Source: Evernia prunastri
Lineage: Eukaryota > Ascomycota > Lecanoromycetes > Lecanorales > Parmeliaceae
DNA length: 63,737 bases
Reading direction: 5' to 3'
NCBI GenBank assembly: GCA_003184365.1
Contig: NKYR01000173.1
Location: 1-63,737, forward strand
Below are positions 10,380 through 21,250 of the stretch, piece by piece. Numbering within the stretch: the stretch's first letter is position 1; each line of letters opens with the position of its first letter. The translations under genes were made by a program, and so were the position numbers. The notes under the pieces were generated by a model. It saw nothing but the letters and a program-made list of their open reading frames with translations. It searched no databases and was not told the origin of the DNA.

Positions 10380-11771
10380 ATGGAGGTGGTACTGGAAAGA
10401 ATCGAAAAATACTCCGCAGTAGATCCTGCTGTCTGGATACAACAGGCATCAAAAGACTCAGTCTTTGAGCAGGTACGACAGCTTCAAAAGAAGTGGCCAA
10501 ACTCCGGTGCCTTGCCCCCGCTTTATGGCGTGCTTTTCAGTGTCAAAGATAGTATCGATATCGCAGGCATACCAACGACAACAGCTTGCCCGCCGCTTGC
10601 ACACAACCCTTCCAAATCTGCACCTTCGTACGAAATGCTCCTCTCTCAAGGGGCCATCTTCCTTGGTAAAACCAATCTCGACCAGCTTGCCACCGGCTTG
10701 ACTGGCTGCCGTTCGCCGTACGGTATCACGCGCTCTGTCTTTGACAAATCTTACATATCCGGCGGCTCATCTAGCGGCAGCTGCGTTAGCGTGGGTGCCG
10801 CTCTGGTCTCCTTCTCCCTAGCTACCGACACAGCTGGATCCGGCCGTGTTCCTTCAGGCTTCAACGGTGTGGTAGGCTACAAACCAACTCGCGGCCTGAT
10901 TTCTTTCCAGGGCGTGACCCCCGCCTGCCTCTCACTTGACTGTATCGCAATCATAGCCATTACCGTGAGCGACGCCCGCACCGTCTGGGATCTATGCGTA
11001 CATTTCGACGCCGAGGATCGCTACGCCAAACGCTGTTTCCCCATTCCCCAACACATCGATTCCCTTGGCCCACAAGCCAATTCCTTCGCTTTCGGCATCC
11101 CACCTCCTCAGGCCCTCCATGTATGCAGCGCGATTTATCGCCGCAAGTTCGACGAAGCGGTCCTGTCCCTACAAAGTATCGGTGGCCAGCTCCGCCCCAT
11201 CGACTGGACGCCATTTTCGCAAGCCGGCAAGTTGCTCTACGATGGAAGTTTCGTGTGCGAACGCCTCGCCAGCTTGCCCCATGGCTGGCTAGCTCAGAAC
11301 AAGAAACACTTGCATCCAGTGATCGAGCAAATCTTTTCTGCTGTTGTAGCCAGAGGCAGCACCGCTGTAGACGCTTATCGTGACTTACAAGCGAAAGCGC
11401 TGTTAACGCGGCAGGCAGAGCAGGTCTTCGAGAAGGGTCTGCAGGGTGTAGATGTGGTGGTCGTGCCGACTGCGCCGACGCATTGGACTGTGGAAGAGGT
11501 GTTGGAAAAACCGGTGGAGAGAAACAGTCTACTAGGAGAATTTACGCATTGTGGAAATGTGCTGGACTTATGTGCGATTGCCGTTCCAGCTGGAACCTAC
11601 TCGGTGAGTGAGGCAAGGAGCGGCGCGGATGGAAATGGAGAACATAGAGAAGCAGAAGGCAGTGGAGAACTACCGTTTAGTGTGACGTTTTTGGGAGGAT
11701 CAACTACGGATACAGAGGTTTTGGTGATTGCTGACAGATTTGATCGTATCCGTCAAGCAATGAAAACATAG
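10380..11771 (+). CDS. Allophanate-hydrolase-like amidase (AtzF/Dur1 amidase domain)
   Basis: This is an amidase-signature enzyme of 463 residues from the first in-frame ATG. The Ser-cisSer-Lys triad is Lys56 (FSVKDSID), Ser130 (ISGGSSSGS) and Ser154 (TDTAGSGRVP); the 24-residue spacing is the normal one. GKTNLDQLATGL and the CLSLDCIAI segment mark allophanate hydrolases among amidases. The reaction would be allophanate to ammonia and CO2. The C-terminal domain of bacterial AtzF is absent. The homologous frame continues upstream of the ATG (KAYRNGLSAITV) to a TAG at 10341-10343, and coding-like sequence (NFDGDLSICSL) lies beyond that stop with no ATG. So the true N-terminus is either cut by a nonsense codon or supplied from the upstream hydrolase gene. 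Confidence 0.85.
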   Translation: MEVVLERIEKYSAVDPAVWIQQASKDSVFEQVRQLQKKWPNSGALPPLYGVLFSVKDSIDIAGIPTTTACPPLAHNPSKSAPSYEMLLSQGAIFLGKTNLDQLATGLTGCRSPYGITRSVFDKSYISGGSSSGSCVSVGAALVSFSLATDTAGSGRVPSGFNGVVGYKPTRGLISFQGVTPACLSLDCIAIIAITVSDARTVWDLCVHFDAEDRYAKRCFPIPQHIDSLGPQANSFAFGIPPPQALHVCSAIYRRKFDEAVLSLQSIGGQLRPIDWTPFSQAGKLLYDGSFVCERLASLPHGWLAQNKKHLHPVIEQIFSAVVARGSTAVDAYRDLQAKALLTRQAEQVFEKGLQGVDVVVVPTAPTHWTVEEVLEKPVERNSLLGEFTHCGNVLDLCAIAVPAGTYSVSEARSGADGNGEHREAEGSGELPFSVTFLGGSTTDTEVLVIADRFDRIRQAMKT

Positions 11772-12107
11772 TTGCTACGACGGTTTTGGAGGGAACTTGC
11801 CTTGCTCCCTCCTGTGGCTGCACTCTGTGCAGGCGATTAGCCTTAGAAGCATCTACTCTTTCTTTTCAAACAATGAGAGACTTAACTTACTCTGTATTAA
11901 CATACTTCTAACCTATTTTTATTGAAGATATGTCAATATCGGTTTCTAATGATATTTGTTATAATTGACGAGGCTGATATTTATAGGTAGCCTAGGGATG
12001 ATTTAGACTCAATTGAAGGTATGTTTTAAGTTATAGCAGACGGCAGCTGAGGGTAAATCTTTTTGAAGACCGTAACAGGGAAGCTCATTGCTATCAACTC
12101 GAGACTT

Positions 12108-14009
12108 TCACAGCGCGCACTGCGTCCCATTCTGAGTACAGTAAACCATCTGCACCGGGCCAGCCCCAACACCCCTCAATACCATCCTCTCCCGCATCTC
12201 GCTCAATCTCGGACTCGCCTCAACCTGGCTCCTGTTCATGCCTTGCGCATCTTTTGCCCCACTCCACAGAACCTCCCCTGCCGCACATGCTCTTGGCCAT
12301 ACAGTACTGTCCAGAACGACAGGGTCGGTTTGCTCACTCCACATGTGGATCTCGCCGCCCAAAACGAGATGGGTCGAGTTCGGCGGGATATTATGGAGAG
12401 GATCATAGGAGTATATTAGGCGCCAATTCTTGGTTGGGGAGCAATAATCCGCGAAAGGATAGTATTCTTGGAAAGACGTGGGGTAGAAGTCGAGCCACTG
12501 GCCTTTGCCGCAGTCGAGATACTAAGGACCAATAAGCAAAGAGATTCAAGACTGACTTCGTCCCACGGATCATACCCAGTAATTATAATTTCCAAACAGG
12601 GCTTTATGTCCCCTGGCTACTGTCTGCGCCAGAGAATCATCGCTTAGCCAAGTTTGAACCACAACATCAGACCCCAGCGTCAAGTTCCACTGAAGCAGTT
12701 GCTCTTCCCAAACCACCGGGGTCAAGCCTGCAGCCCGTACATGTTCATGATTGAAGTCGATGAATTTCTGCAAGAAGGGCTGGATCACGGACGATTCGTT
12801 CGATCCGACGCCCTCGTCAAGCAAATACACGTTCGCGTTGACCTCGTCGCCGCCCGTGTGGAAATATGCAGAGTACGGCGACACTCTGGGAAGTAGATCA
12901 GACCACAAGGTCGCAAGAAACTTGTAGACTGCTGAGGAGCTGAGCTTGAGTTGCCCTGTGGGCGGTTCTGCGGAGAAGGTGTTCCAGTCCGGCTGCACAT
13001 TGAAGGCTGCCACAAGGTCGGGGTACGCTAATGCGATGGAGGACGTATGTCCCGGCATATCAGTTTCGATCGAAACTTGTACCCCACGGTAAGCACCGTA
13101 TTCCTGTATCGCAGCTAAAGTTTCTGGACTGTAGGAAAGACCTTTCATATATGCACCATTCTGCGCCAGCTCAGGCAGTGCCGGTATCTCAAGTGGCCAT
13201 GATTGAGCGTCGGTGGCATGAAGATGAAGGCGATTGAATTTGTTCCACGCTAGAGCGTCGATAGTGCGCCTAATGTCAGAGGGACCGTAGTAGGCTCGAG
13301 AAATGTCCAGATTGAGGCCTCGATGAGGAAATATAGGCGCATCCGTAACATATACCGGCGCGCTTGGAACATAGACCCCGCTATCAGTAGATTGGTAGAA
13401 GAGCTGGGTTAAAGTCTCTAGTGCGTGCAGGATGCCGATACTTGTCATGGAAGTGATGGCGACTTGACCATCTTGGGTGATGGCCAAGCTGTACGACTCG
13501 TCCAGTTCCCCACTCGGTGCCTTGAATACATTGATCGGATCTGATACATTCTGCAGTAACATTATCTGGCTAATGTATGTCTTGGTAGCGGTCGAGGGAG
13601 GTTCGAAGTTGGAATTTCGCGGGTGAAACTTCCAAGGTATGAATCTATCACTGAACAGCCGGTCTTTGGTGCGGCTAATAGCAGCATCGATGACGGACTC
13701 GCTGCTTAAGGTTGGCACAGACTGACTCTCATCTGTAGTTTGATTACCGTAGGTGGGATTTATCGTCTGGCCAAGGAGCAATCGTTAGCATGAATGATCT
13801 TGAGGTTTAAGCGTCGACGGTGATAATACTAGGTTTTGTTTTATCTTATATGTGAATTGCACGCTTTCAGTAATCCATAGTACCGTGCTGCCAGAGGAGT
13901 AGTGAGAAGGTAGAGGCCATATAGATATGCTTCTTGCAGTAGTTGCGAAGAGAAGCCCAGCCAGCGAAAAGTAAATGTGCGGGGCTAACTTTTGGAAGAA
14001 CTTCTGCAT
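12108..14009 (-). CDS. Beta-N-acetylhexosaminidase, glycoside hydrolase family 20
   Basis: Three exons (14009-13830, 13766-12576, 12521-12108) give 594 residues. Introns are 63 bp (13767-13829, perfect TGCTAAC branch) and 54 bp (12522-12575). The N-terminus is a signal peptide (MQKFFQKLAPHIYFSLAGLLF) followed by IWPLP, the usual start of the mature enzyme. The GH20 barrel shows HRGLNLDISR, NRLHLHATD and the catalytic Asp-Glu pair in HTGGDEVN; the C-terminal GGEIHMWSEQ and WPRACAAGEVLW segments are conserved. The enzyme removes terminal GlcNAc from chitin oligomers, outside the cell or in the vacuole. The gene looks intact. Confidence 0.93.
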
Positions 14010-16056
14010 GGCTATGTATTGATGGCTTTGACAGATGTACGAACGGCAGCAGACATTCGTTTTCAGGATAGGTGATGCCTAACGATGCCTTTGTAAGAGG
14101 GGAAAGATAAATGGGATAGGAGCACAAGACTGTGCTCACGAGGCACCCCACAAAAGTGGTTTTCTAGCTGCAGAATTCTTACCAAAAGGACACCAATCGG
14201 TTAGCTTCGATCGCCTTCATGTCCGTGAAGTCGACCACGGGGGCCTTTGGTGCCGACATGCCGACAAGACCAATCTGTTGGGTCCAAGGTACATTTCTTC
14301 ATGTCTCAGCATTCCATTCATCTATATTTGAGGTAATAATTTGCCCGCACCATGGTGGCATGATATTTTCTCTTGAGTGATATCGCGGATTTGTTGTATG
14401 CCCAAGACTTTCCAGTCTGCACTCCACTGTTGCTCGTTCTGAGCCTCTGACGACCAAATGTTTCCTTGAAAGCTAAGTATGTGGGAAGCACGTGTTTTTC
14501 GAGGTGACGCGAGCTGCCAAGGTCAATGTGGTCTTCTCAGGGCTCCAGCGTGCTTACAGTCTCTGCCTTAAGCGGTGAGCTTGAGTGTGAGGCTGAATAA
14601 GAGGTATCACGCAACGCCGGTTTGCCATTGACTGGAAGCCCAAGCTGACAAATGAGGCTACTAAGTCATTGCCAGATCGAATTCGACCAGCTGGAGAGTC
14701 GATATACGTGGTTGAGGCAATATTTGCCCATTCAGGAAAAGAGAAAGATGTTCGCTTGTGGATTCTGGAAGCGTTTCGAATGATGGAAACTGCCAATTGT
14801 ATCATATAGAAGTCGTTCTGTGCCAAAGACAAGTGTCCTGGTACCAATAGATGTTGAACAATTCATGGCGTTGTGAGAAAAACCCTTCGATAATCAGAGC
14901 CAAAAAGACATTTGTTTGAACATCGCGGCCTGATCTGTAGAACGGATTTGTATCCAAATGGTTCACAAGCTTATCAAGGCTTTATATATACTGGCTCCCT
15001 AATGAAGCGCACATGGCTTTGCCACTGCATAGCAGATAGCCAAGGTGCGTACTCATCAGAGTGGTGGCCTGCTGTGATTGCGGAATCGGAGTATTCTCCG
15101 ACGTTGGACTCTCTATGTCTTCGCTTACACGGTCCAGATGCCCCGTGAATGCAACAGCGACCATGATGAAATGAATTAGATCCTCAAATTGACCCTCGAA
15201 AATCTTTAGCTGGCGTGTCAATGACCCTGTAATAGACGATTTCGTGGCCAGTCATACCCTGAACTGGTAGACGGGTGAGGCACTGAATTTTGGCTGGAGA
15301 AAAGCACATGGCGTAGTTGCAAGCGCCCAGCAATCGGCCGCATTCGTAGCTGTCGGGGCATTAAATAGGTATTTCGTAGTCGTAATGAGCGACAAAGTTC
15401 TGTCTTCAAGAACATTCAGGTCTGGTGTCTGGTGTGCAGCTCCAGTAATACTCTAAAAGGTTCGACGTGTGCTGTGCTAGTACAGCTGGATTCGCGCAGA
15501 CAACGAAGGCAGTTTCATTAAAAAAGACTCGTTCCTCTCGGAATCTAGCGTTCAATTATGAGTTCAATCTTCTTGTCTTGATGTGTCATCCGTCGCTTGT
15601 AGGCATCTCGACTTGAGGTGCGAGAATGCGATATGCGAACAACCCCTGAAGCGCGCAAAGTAGGGAATTAACGAAAGCCCTCCAAACTTGCCTCTCAGGT
15701 TTCAGGCTACCTGCCGCGACACGTATCAAGATCAAGTACTTCAGCGCCATGATCGTGCTATTGCGTGGCCCTGTTATACACCCAGTACCAGAGAACCCAA
15801 TACCCATTGCTGCCTGCTAGAACAATGCCTACTGGAATGCCACGTTTAAGTCTTCAAAGACCAATGTAGACAAGCGCAGAAGCGACTGATAGTGTTGAAA
15901 GTGAGTGTTTCGAGACCATAAACCAATCATCGTTCGCCTACTCGTTAGCGATAATATGCCTCATCCTTTAGATCAGCTAGCCGCCTAGTGGCAGACCTTT
16001 AAAGGCGCAAGAAGGTCAAAGAGCTAGTTGCAAGTATAAACGTAGAGACCCACAAC
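14010..16056. other. Two kb without a recognisable gene
   Basis: Only short open frames occur. On the minus strand at about 14258-14180 there is an exon-like piece (MSAPKAPVVDFTDMKA...) ending in a GTAAGA donor. At 15420-14980 and 15807-15586 minus, protein-like fragments appear in different frames separated by stops, which could be a relic gene. I cannot assign a family to any of them. Confidence 0.4.
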
Positions 16057-16101
16057 ATGATAACGTGGAACCTTCGAAAACGATCCTTTCAATATCAAGC
16101 G

Positions 16102-16758
16102 ATGAAAATATCCCGAAATGCACTCTACCTGGTTCTCGAACTGTTCTTTCATATTGCGTCCACAACCGCAGCGCCACCACTCAGTCCGCCTTTTCCAGCA
16201 ACGGCCATTGTTCCGAGCTTAAGCCTGACCAATCCTCTTTCAGATGGAGTCAACACCACGAAGCCAGTCACACTATCCAGTGATCTCACATCTTAAGTAT
16301 CATCGCGACATACAATCAATCCGTGCTAACGTGCTAATAGCTTCCCACCTGGGCCTCCTCCCAGCACTCTCGACTACGCTATCCCGGACTCAGACCTGAG
16401 CCTCGAGCTCTCTGCTCTAGGTCTGATACGCGGTCGAGATGAGCGCGTAGCAGAACAAGTTATCAATGAAGCCTTCCAAGCCAGCTTGAGCCCATATCGA
16501 CCTCAGGTAGCACTTTCCGAGGGTGGATATCAATTACAACATGGAAGCTTTCTTCTAGGAGTGACACCTTCCGCAGAGATACCCGGAGAAGAGCGTCTAA
16601 CCTGGGGCATGTGGACCGATGCGCTTGCGGGTATACATGGTTATGTGAAGGCATATCCCGGGTACGACTTTTCTTTTGAGATTTGGTTGACGCCGGAAGT
16701 TGGACAGAGCCAGGGGTACGTGATTGGCGCGGGCTTTGCCATAACACGACGACGATGA
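16102..16758 (+). CDS. Small secreted protein of unknown function, splice or frame unclear
   Basis: The first segment (ATG at 16102; another in frame at 16057) encodes a clear signal peptide (MKISRNALYLVLELFFHIAS) and a Pro/Ser-rich stretch ending at a TAA (16294-16296). A second segment from about 16345 to 16758 encodes FPPGPPPSTLDYAI...LTWGMWTDALAGIHGYVKAYPGYDFSFEIW, a pattern seen in many fungal secreted proteins of unknown function. An intron with branch and acceptor GCTAACGTGCTAATAG lies between them, but no GT donor preserves the signal-peptide frame; a frameshift or mutated donor is likely. Confidence 0.45.
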
Positions 16759-17301
16759 GAAAGAGGACGACAAACAATAGTGAAGATGAGATGTATAATG
16801 AGATCGGTTATAGTGAAGGCAGTGTAGCTGTGCATGAACCTTGTCCCGATGCACATACCTCTCACATCCACAGTCTTATACTCTCTTGATCGTTTCCTTC
16901 AACCTCCCCAGCACCATAAGTCCGTTCAAATTCTAATGACTTAGGGCGAATGGCCCAGCAATTAGTAGGTGGAAAAAGCTGAATTGTGGCCAAATACCCT
17001 CTGTGGCGTTGACCCTCATTGCTGGCAACCGCAACAGTCCTCTGAACTTTCGCACATCATCCCTACCAATGACATACAGAAAGTAATAGAACGTGGGAAG
17101 TATCAGGTCTCAATGACGCTTGCATTATATGCGCAGGCGAGCTGAGTTTCGGAAAGACAGGCGAAAAATGGGCAGTTGTAAGTCTCATAGCTCACCTGTA
17201 TCCACTATTGTCCAGAAACCGCGTCGCGTTTGTATTGTGCGTAGCCTTTCGCTCAAAATCTCGAAGAAAGAAGCTTCCACAGAACGCAGTTCAGCCATCG
17301 C

Positions 17302-18545
17302 TCAGGCAATTCTACCCTCGTCACGATACTCAGTGATTCTTCTCAAAATCTCCTCAACGTCCCTCCAGATTCTCTTTCGATTTTGTAAACCTTTCAGGGC
17401 ATCCCAGTTCGTCTTGACCTCATAGTAAACCCGACACCAATTCGTTTTATACTTTGGCAGTACCGTGATCTCCTTCAACGCCTCTTTTCCACATGTCGCG
17501 TATGATTCGTCTAATTCTTTCGCATTGTCCATGTCCCAGTTCTCCAGAAGCTCCGGCATCTCCTGTTCGATGACATCACGGGCAGCAAGCCTTCGCTTCT
17601 CCGTTTTGTTCTTTCTCTCCATTTCGACAGAGAGAGCGGAAACGGTAGTTGTTGCCCAGAGAGACGGTAAGGCGGTGTCCCAGACTTCCCAAAGCCAGGG
17701 CATTTCCTCTCCTAATGACCGATACCAATTCTCAATAGCTAAGAATCTTGCGCAACCTGCAAGGCGTAAAGCAGCGACATCCACGGGACTCAGCATTTCT
17801 ATAATGATGTCTGCAATCTCGCGAAGCAGCTTGGAGAGTGGATCTTCCGAGACTGTTCTTCCAGGTGGGGCGTCTGTGGCGCAACCATTACTTGCACTCA
17901 CCGCTGGGCGTAGGATCCACGAAAATCCTGGCACAACCACAGGGTTTGCAGCAAGCCATTCAGAACCTGGCTGATGAAGCCACTCTTGCTCACGCGATCT
18001 CTTAACGGCTTCATGGCGTGGGAAAGCCCGGTCGGTGTCGTAATCGGATTCCAATATCCGCCAACCCACAAGGCCGGCAACATCAATGCTGGCTGTGCGG
18101 AGACGGGAAGCGCGAGTATATATTTCGAAACAGGTTGGATGGAAAGGTCGTCCGCCTCAATTGAGGAGCCTTCTGCATCTCCCATATCAGGCTCCTTCAC
18201 AGAGGCAACATCTGATGTGTACTCCAGTGATTCGTCATCTTCTTCAGCTTCAGAAACATAGTCCTCGCTATCTTCACAATCCGAAGAGAGATCACCGCTA
18301 GTTTTCTTGGCTGCATTGGTTGGGGGAACATCTCTCTTGACGTCTTGACATCCCGTGGAGGGATCACACCGTCGCCACCTGACAGAGTCTTTACAGATGA
18401 AGTTCTCCCATCCTCGACCCTGATCCGAGCCCTTAGGAAGCGCGTCCGGTTCCCCTTCAAAGGGACTCCACCCAGCGAGGTAGGGCTCATCTGCCCGTCG
18501 CACTCGGCCAATATTGAATGAGACACCGCATAGCTTGCAAGGTAC
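17302..18545 (-). pseudogene. F-box-like fungal protein with internal deletion and frame break
   Basis: The 5' part (from 18545, after a TTTTAG acceptor) encodes VPCKLCGVSFNIGRVRRADEP and an acidic stretch, the usual N-terminus of a large fungal F-box family. The 3' part encodes PFHPTCFEIYTRASRL, EWLAANPVVVPGF, an F-box-like segment (DPLSKLLREIADIIIEMLSP) and the C-terminal LKGLQNRKRIWRDVEEI motif. In relatives about 130 residues (including an HIAGPGC-type segment) lie between the acidic stretch and PFHPTCFE. Here they are missing and the frame changes near 18150. Without the deletion it would be a substrate adaptor of an SCF-type ubiquitin ligase; as it stands it is probably dead. Confidence 0.7.
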
Positions 18546-19960
18546 CTAAAATCGTGCCTTGAACATGGTGTACTTCCGTTTGCGCAACAGGGCGAACTAA
18601 ACTGACCTCTGAGTAACCTATAGACAGATTAATTAGCTGTAAAACTGACACTGAAAAATGCAGAGTTGGGTGAGTGTTGAGATGACGAGACTCACCCATT
18701 TCTACTGTTTGGGACTTTATTAATATCAAACTCGATCTCAATGTACAGCAAATCTCAGCCTTCAGTGCTCACTCATCGCCATTCCTTCTACAACGTGGAT
18801 ACTTAAAAAAAAGTGCGAAAGGCCAAAATTTGAAATTGCGAAGCGAGCAATTAGCGCAGAGGCTTGCTGAGTCAGCTGTGTTGGAATTCGGGCTTGTCCA
18901 GAGGTCTCTGGACCCTGTACTACACAGTGATGGTAAACTAATTGTTTTAGCAATACGCCTGGCAGGGGTGAGGGGTCAACTTTGGACAAGCTGGTGTCTC
19001 CAATACTTTTGGGAATCCGAAATTAAGATATGTTGGACGCAAGAGCAGGTGTAATTATACGAACTTATTATCATTGTAGGGGAGGATAAAAACTTTGGTG
19101 ATCACATTGATACAATTAGCTTCAGAGATGGTTCAGTGCAGCCATGGCAGGTGAGCTGCGATTTACGTCCATACCCAACATGTAGGCAGCAGAAGCCGTT
19201 GGCTTCTGGCCAAATGGACTAAATGAAAGTATGGTGTGCGCAGGAAGTCATATTGAACATGTAAGATGAGAGAGGTATCAGATACAAATCAGGCTTTTAG
19301 ATGTTTACTAACCAGATAACTGCGTGATTACTCCTTCGCCCGATGCCATCATCTGAGTTGTGGCTGCAAGGAGACAGAAAAATCTCGTTTACCTGCATGC
19401 GAAGTCCCTCAATTCGGTTTCATAGCTCACAAGCAATCAAGGTCTACGTTGTCATCTTCTGTATGAATCAGGCAGACGGCTACTCAAGGATATCTCCTGC
19501 GGGACCGTCAAGCTATCGGCTACTGCTCGGAGCTAGCATCGTGCTCTCAGGATGTTTAGCAGTGGAACAGAAAAGGTTTTGAGCTTACGCTGACCGTGAA
19601 ATCCGTCTTTCAGAGAGACCAGGTTTTGCTACTATTACGCAAGAACGCTTTCGTTGGTTGACAAAGCACCCCGGATTGCTGCAATTGTACGAGCCCTGTA
19701 ATTTGGGGACATGTACAGTAGTCGAGATGATGGACACCCAGACCTGAGATCTGTGGGAGGGATATAAAAGACAAATGTGGACTGTGGACGTGAACATTGA
19801 GACCACTGCATTGCCGTTCTGCATTGGATGGTGCAAAGAACACCACAACTCTTGCTTCGCGCCATAGAACTATGCACTGCGCCACCATCATAGCTCAATT
19901 CCATCTTCCGCAAGCCTCAACCCCTAGACTCCTCCTTCGCACTGTCTTTTCCTGTCTCAG
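18546..19960. other. Intergenic, no recognisable gene
   Basis: About 1.4 kb with short open frames on both strands (for example 19343-19582 plus, and overlapping minus frames at 19585-19913) and no motif I recognise. The first exon of the F-box relic probably lies just above 18546. Nothing else can be supported. Confidence 0.4.
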
Positions 19961-20673
19961 CTAAGCTAGCTCGTAGTACGCCGACAAGCAAGCAAAGCAC
20001 ACGGGCCTGATACCAAGATAGTTGAAGCGGCATGCTCTCATCTTGCTTTCATCTGTCTCGTTGCAATGGAGACAACTGAGTAGCTCGGCCTCAACCTCCA
20101 CGATCCCATTCTTATGCTCCCCCATGTACTTGAGAGCCTTGCTCTTCGTGTTGATGTCTGCTGTAGCTGGCGTGTGGCCGTCGGCCCACACGAAGTGATA
20201 TTTTCTGATTTTGCCGTACGCTCCATTGATCTTGTTATCAATGCTGAAGGCCACATGCATACAATGGTCGAGCTCAACGATGGGTATTTCAGGACGGAAA
20301 CGCAGGATGGCGTGGCGGGATCCATTGATCTGAGGTAGGACGCAGCGAAACATGACTGGGTATCTAACCAGAAGTACGCGTTAGCTATCTTTGCGGCACA
20401 ACTACCAGACCATGAGGGAGTCAAGTAGCAGGCGGGTGCTGGGAGGTATAGGATGGAGTCTTCCATCGCCTTATTCGAGTTCTGGCTGTTGGATCGATTG
20501 ATGTGAGGAAGAATCATTGTGACGAAATACCTTTGCAGATCCGGAATATTTGACTCGCATACCGATCCCTCCATCTTCCCTTTCAACATCGAGACTTTTC
20601 CAGCAGCGGTGCGCTGCTGAACCAGATGTTCAAGAAATTCGATGCTCCCAGGTTGGGAGGTTGCTGCAGCCAT
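19961..20673 (-). CDS. Hypothetical 220-residue protein with C-terminal Cys pairs
   Basis: Exons 20673-20406 and 20355-19961 are joined by a 50-bp intron (GTAGTT...GCTAAC...CCCAG). Two acceptors lie 8 bp apart (TTAG and CCAG). The downstream one gives the protein-like frame WSVMFRCVLPQINGSRHAILRF. The C-terminus holds CLHC and CFAC pairs with a further Cys between, so a small zinc-binding fold is possible. I do not recognise the family and see no signal peptide or membrane segment. Confidence 0.6.
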
Positions 20674-21250
20674 AATGGATTCTATGTGTGGAGATTGTAG
20701 GTCTTACAAGTGTCTTGAAGAGTTTGCTTTCACAGTTGTAAGGATAAAGTCATTTGAGGTTTGAAAGAAAGAAAAACCTGCTTTAACTAAAAGCACGGGC
20801 GGACTTTGGGTGCAGTACTACGGAGTGTTTGAAGCAATAGGGCGACCAACACACAAGCTCACGCGTCCTGACATTCTACCGCTATAGAGTCTCGGTTTTG
20901 GGTGACTGCAGATGTAATGCAGCACAACCCTTTTTTTTACAGAAAGAATGTTGTACATGAGGATAGACTCAGCAAATACAGAGTCACTTAACTTGGCTCC
21001 AAATCCTCCTCTTTCTCAACCACTAAGAAACAAATTAGTCGGTACGTTGCGCAGGCCCATATAATGTATCCTGGCGAGAGCAGTGTTCACTTTAGATACG
21101 GATCTTTTTAGGTGGATATGAAAGTCATTTCGCATCTTGTAGATAAATTATGCGACTGTAGGAAGGTAAGTGCCATCTGAGATACAAGCTTTCTTGCGCC
21201 GAGCGAGCTGACCGATCCAATTTGTTCCCTCGAAATGATAAAAGTATTTG

